From the NCBI GenBank assembly GCA_016699735.1, contig CP065008.1, positions 1,302,001-1,366,000 of the forward strand: 64,000 nt of DNA, read 5' to 3'. The notes below the pieces were generated by a model. That model was not told where the DNA came from. It saw nothing but the letters and a program-made list of their open reading frames with translations, and searched no databases. The translations under genes and the position numbers were made by a program. This document shows positions 24,987 through 33,654 of this stretch, piece after piece (the stretch's first letter is position 1; each line of letters begins with the position of its first letter). Source of the DNA: Alphaproteobacteria bacterium. GTDB taxonomy: Bacteria > Pseudomonadota > Alphaproteobacteria > Micavibrionales > Micavibrionaceae.

Positions 24987-24996
24987 GGGGTTTCCT

Positions 24997-26883
24997 TTAT
25001 TTTTTGGAAGCAGGCGCGGTTTGCGAGGCCGGGTCGATCCACCAGCTTTGCACAACCAGCGGGCTAATCCCCGAGAGATTTTGCGGCCGTTTGAGCTTCG
25101 ACCAGTAGGCCAGACGGAACTTGTTGTAATGCCAGTTCGGAATAACAAAATGATTCCAGAGCAGGATACGGTCGAGCGCCCGAGTCTTCGTCACTAAATC
25201 CTCGCGGGATTTGGCCTGAATGAGTTGCTCGACAAGAGTGTCAATAACTGCATCTTTCACCCCAATAACATTTTGTGAACCCTCTATATCGGCCTTCTGC
25301 GATCCCCAATAATCGCGTTGCTCGTTACCAGGGGATTCGGACTGTCCGAAGGTGTGTAAGATCATATCGTAATCGAAGGCATTGACCCGGTTTTGATATT
25401 GGGAGGCATCCACGAGCCGCAGAGTGGCCTTGACGCCGATGCGCTCAAGGTTCTTGACGAAAGGCTGAAACCAGCGTTCAAACTGTGAACTGAAATACAA
25501 GATTTCAAAGGCTAGTTTAACGGGGCCGTTTTCGGTTTCCTTTGCACGGATTTTATCTTTGCCAATCTTGTATCCTGCTGCCTCCAGCATATCGGCGGCC
25601 TTTTTCAGGTTAGCTCGATTATTCCCGGTGCCATCCGTCACGGGGGATTGATATTCGGTGGTGAAGACAGCATCGGGAATTTTCCCTCGAAAAGGTTCAA
25701 GGATTTTCAATTCTTCTGTGGAGGGTAGGCCTGAAGAGGCAAGCTCGGAATTGTCAAAATAGCTGTTCGTGCGTGTATACGCATCGAAGGCAACCTGCTT
25801 GTTCGACCATTCGAAATCAAACGCATAATTCAGGGCTTCACGCACCTTAATGTCCTGAAATATTGGACGGCGCAAATTAAAGACAAAGCCCTGCATTCCG
25901 GCTGGCCGACGGTGGTCGATTTCCTCCTTGACGATTTTTCCCTGTTTTACAGCAGGAACGTCATAAGCAGTCTTCCACTGAAACTGAGAACTTTCGTCTT
26001 TGTAATCGTAGTTGCCAGAAAGAAAGGCTTCATGGGCAACCTTTTCATCCAGATAATATTCGAACACGATGCTGTCGAAATTATTCATGCCCTTGAAAAA
26101 GGGCTGATCTTTCCCCCACCAGTTTTCATTGTGGACATATTCAATCGTCCGAGGAGCATCAATCTTGCCGAATTTATAAGGCCCGCTGGTCAGAGGGGGT
26201 ACAAGTGAAGAGGAATCCTCAAAGTTTCGTTCATCCGCCGTCCAATAATGTTTGGGAAGAACTGTCATCTCGGCAATGATCAGCGGCAATTCCATATTGC
26301 CCTTGACTTTGAAATGAAAAGTGACGGTTTTGGGTCCATCGGCGGTGGCTTTTTCAATATCATGCCAGTAGGCCTGAAAGAACGGCTGTCCTTTGGTAGT
26401 CAGTGTTTCGAACGTCCACACCACATCTTCGGCAGAGATCGGAACCCCGTCGTTCCATTTGGCTTCCTCGCGAAGTTCGAAACGCACCCACGAGCGGTCC
26501 GGCGCAATCTCAATCGATTTGGCAAGTACGCCATACAGGCTGAAAGGTTCATCAAGAGAGTTTTGCATAAGACTTTCGTAAACAAGATAGCTTCGGGTCT
26601 GCAAAAGACCCGCAGCGGGATTGCCCTTCACGACAAAAGGATTCAAGGAGTCAAACATACCGATGACACCCGCCCGCAACGTCCCGCCCTTCGGAGCATC
26701 GGGGTTCACGTAATCCAGATGCTTGAAATCCGCCGGATATTTCGGCGACCCGTGCAGCGCGACGGCATATTGCGGCCCCTTGGGTTCGGCGCTGGCCGCA
26801 GGCTCCTCAGAAAAAGCGCCCGATGAAATGAAACCTGTAAACGAAAAGAGGCAGAAAACAAGAAGGGATTTAAATCGGAGCAT
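24997..26883 (-). CDS. yejA: Peptide ABC importer, periplasmic substrate-binding protein (YejA type)
   Basis: A 628-residue extracellular solute-binding protein of family 5. It starts with a signal peptide (MLRFKSLLVFCLFSFTGFIS, cleavage probably near SGAFS-EE). Then come HGSPKYPADFKHLDYVNPDAP, typical of the YejA group, GMFDSLNPFVVKGNPAAGL, and RSWVRFELREEAKWNDGVPIS. Peptides or microcin C-like compounds are the known cargo of the family. The permeases lie downstream, separated by kdsB, the phosphatase and the TPR gene. Confidence 0.92.
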   Translation of the reverse strand: MLRFKSLLVFCLFSFTGFISSGAFSEEPAASAEPKGPQYAVALHGSPKYPADFKHLDYVNPDAPKGGTLRAGVIGMFDSLNPFVVKGNPAAGLLQTRSYLVYESLMQNSLDEPFSLYGVLAKSIEIAPDRSWVRFELREEAKWNDGVPISAEDVVWTFETLTTKGQPFFQAYWHDIEKATADGPKTVTFHFKVKGNMELPLIIAEMTVLPKHYWTADERNFEDSSSLVPPLTSGPYKFGKIDAPRTIEYVHNENWWGKDQPFFKGMNNFDSIVFEYYLDEKVAHEAFLSGNYDYKDESSQFQWKTAYDVPAVKQGKIVKEEIDHRRPAGMQGFVFNLRRPIFQDIKVREALNYAFDFEWSNKQVAFDAYTRTNSYFDNSELASSGLPSTEELKILEPFRGKIPDAVFTTEYQSPVTDGTGNNRANLKKAADMLEAAGYKIGKDKIRAKETENGPVKLAFEILYFSSQFERWFQPFVKNLERIGVKATLRLVDASQYQNRVNAFDYDMILHTFGQSESPGNEQRDYWGSQKADIEGSQNVIGVKDAVIDTLVEQLIQAKSREDLVTKTRALDRILLWNHFVIPNWHYNKFRLAYWSKLKRPQNLSGISPLVVQSWWIDPASQTAPASKK

Positions 26884-26978
26884 AAGGAGAACCTTGCGTC
26901 TTGTTCGGAAATGATACGCAGGTATTCTAGCGCCCCCGGCGGTAAAGTCACGCCCGTTTTATAAGGCAGGAAACGATA

Positions 26979-28316
26979 TCAGGCGCTCTTGCGGAATTTA
27001 TAGACGCCTTCAAGGTCGGGCCGCCCGAACAGGAACCCTTGCCCGTAATTGACTTCGTAATCCAGAAGCTCAAGCAGTTCCGGCTCGTGCTCCACCCGGT
27101 CGATGATCACCTCAACCCCGTTGACCTCCAGACGCCGCTTCTTGCGGATCATCTGCGCGAAATCGGCATATCCTTCTTCTTTTCCGAGGAATCGCTGGGC
27201 GGGAATTTTCAGGAACCGCACGTTACGCTGGTAAAGCGACAGGATATCATCAGGCAATATGGTGACATGGTCCAGCGAGAATCGGCAGCCCAGCTTGGTC
27301 ATACCATCGAGAATCAGCCGCTCCCCGCTGGACAGCGATTCGAAATCCGCCTGCTTCATCTCGAAGACGAGCGAAGGGGCCATTTTCTTGTTCTGCGCGA
27401 TGAACTTCAAAAGATCGTCCATGAAATCAGCATTCCGCAGGGTCGAAGGCTTGATGTTAATGAAATAAGTTGAAACCCGCTCGGTGTCGAAATTCAGCAG
27501 CAGCGCCTTGAGGCACTCCAGCAGCAGGATATTGTCGATGGACTCCATCAGCCGTTCCTCGACCGCAAGCTCCATGTAGCGTTGGGCGGGAAGGTAAAGC
27601 CCCGCCTTGGCGCGGATGCGCGCAAAAAGTTCATAGAAATTGGCATGGCGCTGCGGCAGGCGGACAATCGGCTGCAGGAAGATGTCGATCTGCTTGTTTT
27701 TGACGGCGTGGTGCAGCAACTCGCGCACCGCCATGTCGGTCAGCGCCTCGGTATTGGCGTAGATATCCTCATTCGCCACGATCTGCGCGGTGCGCGTGGC
27801 ACGCAGGACTTCGCCTGAAACGGGCTTCGGCGCACTCGAATCGTTGGAATGCGGCGGTAAGCCTTTTCGGGGTTTCAGGAAGGCGGGCACAATGCGCTCC
27901 ATACCCTTGCCGGAATCTTCGTCAGCCATCTGCTCCTTCATCTCCAGAACATCCCCGCGGTTCGGCGTATGCCGCCCGACCGCAAGGCTCTGTTCTTCAA
28001 GCGTTTCACGAAGCCCCAGTATATCAGATTCATTTTTTATGACAATTTTTTCCATCGCGTTCATGCGGCGGTACAGATGCTGCACGGTTTCCAGAAACTC
28101 CATGCCGATCTCGTCCCGGCGGTCGGAGGTCATGTTGAAGAAGCACCCGACGAGGATGACCGAGGCGACAAAAAGCGCCAGTTCAAGGGAAACGGAGGAC
28201 AGGAAAGCGACCATGACGCAGCAGATCAGGAACATCGAAGCCGCAACGACACGCATAAAGCCTTCGGTCTTGCTGGTTTTGGGAGTCTGCCTCACCCGGC
28301 CATCTTCAGTCATCAT
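26979..28316 (-). CDS. tipF: Degenerate EAL-domain membrane protein, TipF-like
   Basis: A 445-residue protein with two spans near the N-terminus (about residues 22-60), a coiled coil (about 75-120), a low-complexity linker and a C-terminal EAL-like domain (about 205-440). Catalytic motifs of c-di-GMP phosphodiesterases are degraded: EAL reads ELF, the usual DDFG reads DHV, though INIKPS and EMKQ remain. This layout matches TipF, the alphaproteobacterial c-di-GMP-binding protein that positions the flagellum. The flagellar setting of the window fits. It overlaps pyrD by four bases. A different EAL-fold effector is the alternative. Confidence 0.72.
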   Translation of the reverse strand: MMTEDGRVRQTPKTSKTEGFMRVVAASMFLICCVMVAFLSSVSLELALFVASVILVGCFFNMTSDRRDEIGMEFLETVQHLYRRMNAMEKIVIKNESDILGLRETLEEQSLAVGRHTPNRGDVLEMKEQMADEDSGKGMERIVPAFLKPRKGLPPHSNDSSAPKPVSGEVLRATRTAQIVANEDIYANTEALTDMAVRELLHHAVKNKQIDIFLQPIVRLPQRHANFYELFARIRAKAGLYLPAQRYMELAVEERLMESIDNILLLECLKALLLNFDTERVSTYFINIKPSTLRNADFMDDLLKFIAQNKKMAPSLVFEMKQADFESLSSGERLILDGMTKLGCRFSLDHVTILPDDILSLYQRNVRFLKIPAQRFLGKEEGYADFAQMIRKKRRLEVNGVEVIIDRVEHEPELLELLDYEVNYGQGFLFGRPDLEGVYKFRKSA

Positions 28317-29422
28317 GCCGCTTGCTCCGCGCCATTCGTGTGCCCGTCGCGGTGATCCGCCCCGACGGCCTCACTGATATGGCTGAACCCGTCACGCGAG
28401 AGCAGCCCGAGCAGTTCCCGGCAAATGGAGGAGGCGATCTCCGGCCCGCGGTAAACAAGACCCGTGTAAAGCTGCACCAGCGAGGCGCCCGCCCGGATTT
28501 TCTCGTAGGCATCCTTGCCGCTGAACACGCCGCCGACCCCGACGATCGGCAACCGCCCATCAGTCAGGCGATAAAAATTGCGGATGGCCTGAGTAGCCAG
28601 AGGCCGCAGCAACTTGCCGCTCAGTCCCCCCGATTGGGACGCAAAGGATTTGGGCAGGGCGTCAGGACGTGTGATCGTCGTATTCGTCAGGACGATGCCG
28701 CTCACGCCCGACTCAAGAAGAACATCGGCAATAGGCTTCTGCTGATCTTCGGGAATATCGGGTGAAAGCTTGACCAGCAGGGGCGGCGGCGCAAGCTCAC
28801 CCGTTGCCCCAATCAGAGTCTCCATCAGACTTTTGAGTAAAGCCCGCAAGGGCTCCTGCTCCTGCAAATTCCGCAGCCCCGGCGTGTTGGGCGAGGAAAT
28901 ATTGACCGTCAGGTAATCCGCCTTCGGCGCAAAAGTGCGGATCAGGGCGTTATAATCCTCCGCCGGCTCCTTCTGATCTTTATTCATGCCGATATTCACG
29001 CCCACGATTCCCGGCGGCGGTATGTCTTCGCTTTTAAAGCGTTCGAAATTCTCGGCGAAAACCGCCATCCCCTCTCCGGGAAAACCCATCCGGTTGATAA
29101 TGGATTCGCTGCCCGGATCGCGGAACACGCGGGGCAGGGGATTGCCCGCCTGCCGCAAAGGGGTCACGGTTCCCGCCTCCATGAAACCGAATCCCATCTC
29201 CAGAACCGGGCGGATAACTTCGCCGTTCTTGTCGAACCCTGCCGCCAAACCGACAGGGTTTGGGAACTTCAGATCCCAAATCGTCTGCTCAAGCTCTGCG
29301 GCCTGTATTCGCGGCGGCACCGGCATGAACCCTGATTTCATGAACTTGAGGGTCATTCGGTGGGCTTTTTCGGGTTCCAGCTTGAAAAGAACCGGGCGGG
29401 CAAGTCGGTAAAGACCTAGCAT
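28313..29422 (-). CDS. pyrD: Dihydroorotate dehydrogenase (quinone)
   Basis: PyrD of class 2 oxidises dihydroorotate to orotate at the inner membrane using FMN and quinone. The 369-residue protein shows GLAAGFDKNGEVI (about residue 60), FMEAGTVTPLRQAGNPLPR, NISSPNTPGLRNLQ with the catalytic Ser, and GVGGVFSGKDAYEKIRAGASLVQLYTG split near 305-330. The N-terminal helix (MLGLYRLARPVLFKLEPEKA) is the membrane-association segment of class 2. Pyrimidine synthesis enzyme, unlinked to its neighbours functionally. Confidence 0.95.
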   Translation of the reverse strand: MLGLYRLARPVLFKLEPEKAHRMTLKFMKSGFMPVPPRIQAAELEQTIWDLKFPNPVGLAAGFDKNGEVIRPVLEMGFGFMEAGTVTPLRQAGNPLPRVFRDPGSESIINRMGFPGEGMAVFAENFERFKSEDIPPPGIVGVNIGMNKDQKEPAEDYNALIRTFAPKADYLTVNISSPNTPGLRNLQEQEPLRALLKSLMETLIGATGELAPPPLLVKLSPDIPEDQQKPIADVLLESGVSGIVLTNTTITRPDALPKSFASQSGGLSGKLLRPLATQAIRNFYRLTDGRLPIVGVGGVFSGKDAYEKIRAGASLVQLYTGLVYRGPEIASSICRELLGLLSRDGFSHISEAVGADHRDGHTNGAEQAA

Positions 29423-29518
29423 AAAAAAAGGCTACGCAATTTCCCTGAATCGGTCCAGACCGCTTTGAGGGTTATCCGCAGGATCATGTTGATATCTTGT
29501 GAAGGGACAAAATTGGGT

Positions 29519-30085
29519 TCAATCCCGCCCGATATGTTTAAGCCCGACCCGCAGGTACTGCGCCCCGGTCACCAGCGTAAGAATTGTAGCGGCAAGGAGA
29601 AGGATCAGGCCGATTTCAAGGGTAAAGGGAGCATAAGGTCCGAGAATGAGAAACCCGGTAGCCACCATCTGCGCGGTCGTTTTCCATTTGGCTAGGACGC
29701 TGACGGGCATCTGGATGTTCTTGGGACCGAGATATTCCCGTAATCCCGAAACCAGAAACTCCCGCGCGAAAATCAGCAGCACCAGGAGAATCCACAAGCC
29801 GGTGATCCGCCCGAACGCCACCAGTAGAACAAGAAGAGTGGCCACAAATATTTTATCAGAAATAGGATCAAGAAAAGTCCCGAACGGTGTAATCTGGTTA
29901 TATTTTCTGGCCACATACCCGTCAAAAAAATCTGTCACGGCGCTCACGACGAAAACCACAAAGCACAACCACGCCGCAACCGCCCCCCATGAAGCCTCAA
30001 GATAAAAAAGCGCAATCATGACCGGAAGCAGCAGCAACCGGGCAAAAGTCAGAATGTTGGCGAGATTGTCTTTGATAAAATCCAT
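29519..30085 (-). CDS. pgsA: CDP-diacylglycerol-glycerol-3-phosphate 3-phosphatidyltransferase
   Basis: PgsA makes phosphatidylglycerol phosphate in the inner membrane. The 188-residue protein has the CDP-alcohol phosphotransferase motif: the Asp-Gly and Ala-Arg of DFFDGYVARKYNQ followed by FGTFLDPISDK, near residues 53-78. About four to five hydrophobic spans follow. Start ATG at 30085. Size matches the family. Confidence 0.93.
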   Translation of the reverse strand: MDFIKDNLANILTFARLLLLPVMIALFYLEASWGAVAAWLCFVVFVVSAVTDFFDGYVARKYNQITPFGTFLDPISDKIFVATLLVLLVAFGRITGLWILLVLLIFAREFLVSGLREYLGPKNIQMPVSVLAKWKTTAQMVATGFLILGPYAPFTLEIGLILLLAATILTLVTGAQYLRVGLKHIGRD

Positions 30086-30123
30086 AAAACAAAACTAATC
30101 AATTCAGCGCAAAAAGAACACCG

Positions 30124-30150
30124 TAAAAACAAAACCCGGCCGTAGCCGGG
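30124..30150 (-). terminator. Intrinsic terminator after the 30174-30698 gene
   Basis: CCCGGC-CGTA-GCCGGG (30135-30150) makes a 6-bp GC stem; read on the minus strand it is followed by TTTTGTTTTT. It lies 24 bases after the stop of the small unknown gene that ends at 30174. Confidence 0.8.
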
Positions 30151-30173
30151 CTGAATTGTGAGTTTTGTAAAGT

Positions 30174-30698
30174 CTACTCGGCATTGTAAGCCGATGGATC
30201 GAAGCCCAAAAGTTGCCTCCGGCCCTCGTCGGAAAAGCCCGACATCGCCGCGAGTCTGAATTCGGCGTACATAGCGGTAGCCCTGCCGGTCAAGCCTTTG
30301 TACAAGGATGGATTAATTCTCGGGGCCACGGCTTCGAGGAAAAAACCCTGCGCAGTAGGACGCTGGACATGAGCCCGATCCCCGTCACTATTAAAATGCG
30401 CCTTCATTCTGTCGGCAAACCCATCGGGCCAGCCCTTCATGACCTCGGGGCGTCGGTCAATAAGCCCTTGCATGGTGCCAAGAGGATGATTGATTCCCTC
30501 TCTGATTTTAAGGCAACGCAGAGACAGGAGAACCTGCTGCTCCGTTGCTCCGCCCTGAAAAGCCTGTCCGATAAGGCCCACAAGCGTGTGAGCGTTCTCA
30601 GTCTCGGAGCCCCGGTTTCTCATATATTGAATCGAATTAAGATATGACTCGGAAAGGCTGTTCGAGTTAACATAGTAAGCTCCAGACGAACCCTTCAT
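30174..30698 (-). CDS. Small unknown protein, paralogue P1
   Basis: A 174-residue protein related to the one at 30887-31477. The shared blocks are LLSLRCLKIRE (about residue 75), a later FFLEAVAPR, and the C-terminal RQLLGFDPSAY. I chose ATG at 30698 because AGGGG precedes it; the frame extends eight codons further left to a TTG. No signal peptide or membrane span is visible. The gene lies between a terminator and the remnant of an EEP hydrolase gene, in a patch showing signs of duplication. Family not recognised. Confidence 0.72.
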   Translation of the reverse strand: MKGSSGAYYVNSNSLSESYLNSIQYMRNRGSETENAHTLVGLIGQAFQGGATEQQVLLSLRCLKIREGINHPLGTMQGLIDRRPEVMKGWPDGFADRMKAHFNSDGDRAHVQRPTAQGFFLEAVAPRINPSLYKGLTGRATAMYAEFRLAAMSGFSDEGRRQLLGFDPSAYNAE

Positions 30699-30771
30699 GA
30701 TTTCACCCCTGAAATTCCTCAATATTAATTACATAAAAATATAGGGAATAAAGAAAACAAAGTCAAATTTG

Positions 30772-30843
30772 TCAGTCCCGCCGGACCGCAAAGACCCCGA
30801 TTAAAGCCTGATGATCCGACCCGAACGAAGGTTCGGCCTTGGG
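30772..30843 (-). pseudogene. Remnant of an EEP-family hydrolase gene (3' end only)
   Basis: On the minus strand this 72-base piece reads PKAEPSFGSDHQALIGVFAV and ends RRD-stop. It is nearly identical in the PSFGSDHQAL block to the C-termini of the intact proteins at 31560 and 32548. A stop lies just upstream in frame (30844-30846). The match at DNA level includes a 30-base near-identity around 30804-30833 with 31582-31611. It is therefore the debris of a third copy. Confidence 0.8.
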
Positions 30844-30886
30844 CTAATTCAAAGCACAGCACAGAGGATAAAGCCAAATCAACGGC

Positions 30887-31477
30887 TTACCAGTTACATT
30901 CGTAGTGATCAGGGTTAAAGCCAAGCAAGCTCTTCCGGTCTTGGCCGCTGATAAGCTCAAGGCCTTTAAGAGCTGCTTCCGCAAAGCGGGCACGGACAGG
31001 CTTCGCAAGTTCCCGAAACTGGTATCGTCTTGGAGCTGTAGCTTCAACGAATAGTTTTCTGGCTTTCTGCTGAATTTCCGTGAGGGGGTTAGTCTTTGTG
31101 TCCTCCTGTTCACGCACCATCGTACGGATATGACTGGTAATTTTATTCATATCATAAATGCTTTCTGAGGGGTCTTGCTTCTCCAGCCTACGCAACACGC
31201 CCTTAAGAGTAAGGTTATCGGGATTTCGAATCTGCATACACCGGATGGACAAAAGGACTGTTTCTTCGGGAATTCCGCAATTTAGGAGATAGTTCATATA
31301 ATTAAGTAACTGGCTGACGTCCGGAGCCTCCCGGTTGAGTTTTACCCTCACTCCATTCATAACGATTTCGGGGCTGGGAAGATGTCGACTCGGGTCATCT
31401 TGCCAATGCTCCAAATCGCGCATGACCAACTCATTATTCCAGATTCTCGAAAGGCCGGACTGCCAGTCCCTTTCCAC
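30887..31477 (-). CDS. Small unknown protein, paralogue P2
   Basis: A 196-residue protein homologous to P1 (30174-30698). Shared blocks are VLLSIRCMQIRN (about residue 79), LFVEATAPRRYQF (about 149), and KSLLGFNPDHY near the C-terminus. P2 is followed at 30844 by the remnant EEP piece and preceded by the intact EEP gene at 31560. No catalytic motif or export signal is seen. The C-terminal ends E-C-N-W. Function unknown. Confidence 0.72.
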   Translation of the reverse strand: MERDWQSGLSRIWNNELVMRDLEHWQDDPSRHLPSPEIVMNGVRVKLNREAPDVSQLLNYMNYLLNCGIPEETVLLSIRCMQIRNPDNLTLKGVLRRLEKQDPSESIYDMNKITSHIRTMVREQEDTKTNPLTEIQQKARKLFVEATAPRRYQFRELAKPVRARFAEAALKGLELISGQDRKSLLGFNPDHYECNW

Positions 31478-31559
31478 CGCTTATCCCCAAAAGTTATTTT
31501 TTATTCGCTGTGCGTGATTTTACAGAAAAAAGAATAGGGTGTCAATTTTCCCAAAGCTC

Positions 31560-32558
31560 TCACGGAAAGCCAAAAACTCCAACCAAAGCCTGATGATCCG
31601 ACCCGAACGAAGGCCCGACTTTAATCTCAAGCGCCGTCAACCCCGGCCCGTAAGCCATGTGGTCGATGGGAATTTTAAGAAACGGCAGAGTGAAATAGGA
31701 AACCCACGTCCCCGGCGGAAAAACCCCGTAAGTTTGATACTTCAGGCCCGAAACCTTCAGAAAATCGGAAAAATAAGGGGAATAGGGTGTGATGTTCCAG
31801 TCCCCCACAGCAATCTTATAGGGCGATTGATCCTGCGCGATCCAGTCCGCCAGCCCAGCCAATTCTGCATTTCGTCGAGCCTGCCCGCGCCGCGGCAGCG
31901 GAACCCGCGTATGGACAGAATAGAAAGCGATGGGCGCTTTGAAACCTTCCGGCTGAATCTCGACCCGCGTCCCCCGTGTACCGATGATATCCGGCGCGAC
32001 CTTTTTTCGTTCAACGGAAAGCGGCTTATGGCGGCTCAGGATCAGGGAAAAATCCGGCCCGACTCCATCTGCCGGTTCCGCGTAAGGATAGTTCTGTGCA
32101 GTCAATCCGTGCAGGGCATCGGCATCCTCCGGCTCGATCTCCAGAAGAAAAACGATATCGAAACTATCCGGGCTTTGATTGAGCCAGTCCGCAATCGCCG
32201 CATAATTCTCGTTGTCGTAGTGTTTATTGTACTGAGCGATGCGAAGGATATTCCGCTCCTTGGCGTCTCGCGGCGGGGCCGAAAAGCGCCACGGTTCGGC
32301 CAGAGGCAAGCGCGTTTCGTAAAAGGACGTCAGGGAAACAGCCAGCATAAGTAACGAAAGCGGATACATTTTCAGAACAAACAGAATCGCGCAAAACACC
32401 AGCGCAAAAAAAGCATATTGAACGAGGAAATGACTGAGGAGATCGGAAAACCAGTGCCACCGGGCGAGATGAGCGGCGCCGTAACACACGGCCAGCAGAA
32501 CCGACAGCAGCACAAACCATTTGCCGGGTATTCCAAGCAAGGCGGGATCAGGGCTCAT
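31560..32558 (-). CDS. Membrane-anchored EEP-fold hydrolase, copy 1
   Basis: A 332-residue protein with three N-terminal hydrophobic spans (about residues 10-100) followed by an endonuclease/exonuclease/phosphatase domain. The domain shows LLEIEPEDAD near residue 150, VGDWNITPYSPYFSDF (about 258-273) with the catalytic Asp/Asn, and PSFGSDHQALVG at the C-terminus with the Asp-His pair. Start ATG at 32558 has GGAAAAAGA upstream and overlaps the preceding paralogue by 11 bases. It is the tandem duplicate of the next gene. The substrate (DNA, phospholipid or inositol phosphate) cannot be told. Confidence 0.82.
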   Translation of the reverse strand: MSPDPALLGIPGKWFVLLSVLLAVCYGAAHLARWHWFSDLLSHFLVQYAFFALVFCAILFVLKMYPLSLLMLAVSLTSFYETRLPLAEPWRFSAPPRDAKERNILRIAQYNKHYDNENYAAIADWLNQSPDSFDIVFLLEIEPEDADALHGLTAQNYPYAEPADGVGPDFSLILSRHKPLSVERKKVAPDIIGTRGTRVEIQPEGFKAPIAFYSVHTRVPLPRRGQARRNAELAGLADWIAQDQSPYKIAVGDWNITPYSPYFSDFLKVSGLKYQTYGVFPPGTWVSYFTLPFLKIPIDHMAYGPGLTALEIKVGPSFGSDHQALVGVFGFP

Positions 32559-33591
32559 TCTTTTTCCGCGCATCCGGCTCAAGCTGGTAAACCGCCACGA
32601 CCGCATGATGGTCGGACCCCAGCGAAGGGCCGCGCCGCTTGTCGATCAGGGTCATATTGCCCCTATGCAGGATATGGTCGATCGGAATCTGGAAAAAGGA
32701 ATAGTATTGCGCCGGCCATGTGGGAAGGAAAAAGCGGCTCATCGTTTGGTTCTTGAAGCCCGTGCTTTCAAGGAGCCTTGAGAAAAAAGGCGAATAGGGC
32801 GTGATGTTCCAGTCGCCCAGAAGGACAATATTGGAGTTTCTATCCTTATGGTTATAGTTGATGATCGACGCAGCATGATCGAGTTCGGCATTGCGCTGCT
32901 CAAAAAACCACGAACGCAAGGGCGGCGGTGTATGAAGCGCGTAGAAGCTTACAGGCGCAAAGCCCTTAATTTGGATTTTGGCGATCAGAATAAAATTTTT
33001 AAGCCCGCTTTTGACAATGATTTGGCTGAACGTTACCGATTTAGATTTAAACGGATGCCGACTGGCCGCCACCATCCCGAATGCGTTTTCCTTTGGGAAA
33101 AGAAGTTGATAAGGATAAGCCTCCTTCATATCCTTTTTCAAAGCCTCGGCATGGGTGTCGTTCGCCTCAAGAATAAAGAAAATATCAGGATTTTCGGCCT
33201 GGATGAAATCGACCATCTCCTGATGAGAGGTTAAACTGTGATGGCGGTTGTAGGTGATGACCTTGAGCAGGCCCGACCCTGCAAGCGCCTCCGCCGTGGG
33301 CGGCGGGATATAATCAATGCGGCTGATGATTTCATACCCGCACAGCCCGCAAAGCACGATCATGGCAAGAACGCAAGGCCAGAGCTTTCGGGCCAGCGCC
33401 AGTAACGAAAATACAACCGCAAGCAGGGCGTACTGCAAGAGAAAATGCCGGAAAAGGTCAAAAACCCAGAAATAGGCCGCGCCCAGCGATAGGACATAGG
33501 CGACGGCCAGCAGGATGCAAAGCAACCGGATCCAGTTGTTGAAATTATCGAGCTTTGATATTGCGCCCGTAACACTTTTAAAGGAAACCAT
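32548..33591 (-). CDS. Membrane-anchored EEP-fold hydrolase, copy 2
   Basis: A 347-residue protein homologous over its whole length to the downstream gene. It has three N-terminal spans, then FFILEANDTHAEAL, LLGDWNITPYSPFFSRLLES and PSLGSDHHAVVAVY, the EEP-fold active-site blocks. The active domain should face the periplasm or cytoplasm depending on the uneven span count. It and its neighbour share a promoter to judge by the 11-base overlap. A DNase or phospholipase role is possible; no evidence favours one. Confidence 0.82.
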   Translation of the reverse strand: MVSFKSVTGAISKLDNFNNWIRLLCILLAVAYVLSLGAAYFWVFDLFRHFLLQYALLAVVFSLLALARKLWPCVLAMIVLCGLCGYEIISRIDYIPPPTAEALAGSGLLKVITYNRHHSLTSHQEMVDFIQAENPDIFFILEANDTHAEALKKDMKEAYPYQLLFPKENAFGMVAASRHPFKSKSVTFSQIIVKSGLKNFILIAKIQIKGFAPVSFYALHTPPPLRSWFFEQRNAELDHAASIINYNHKDRNSNIVLLGDWNITPYSPFFSRLLESTGFKNQTMSRFFLPTWPAQYYSFFQIPIDHILHRGNMTLIDKRRGPSLGSDHHAVVAVYQLEPDARKKNEP

Positions 33592-33654
33592 GGCACATGA
33601 TGCTGACGATCCCGGAGAGAGTCAACGCTTCAGGCGCAAAGATTTTTCAAAGAA

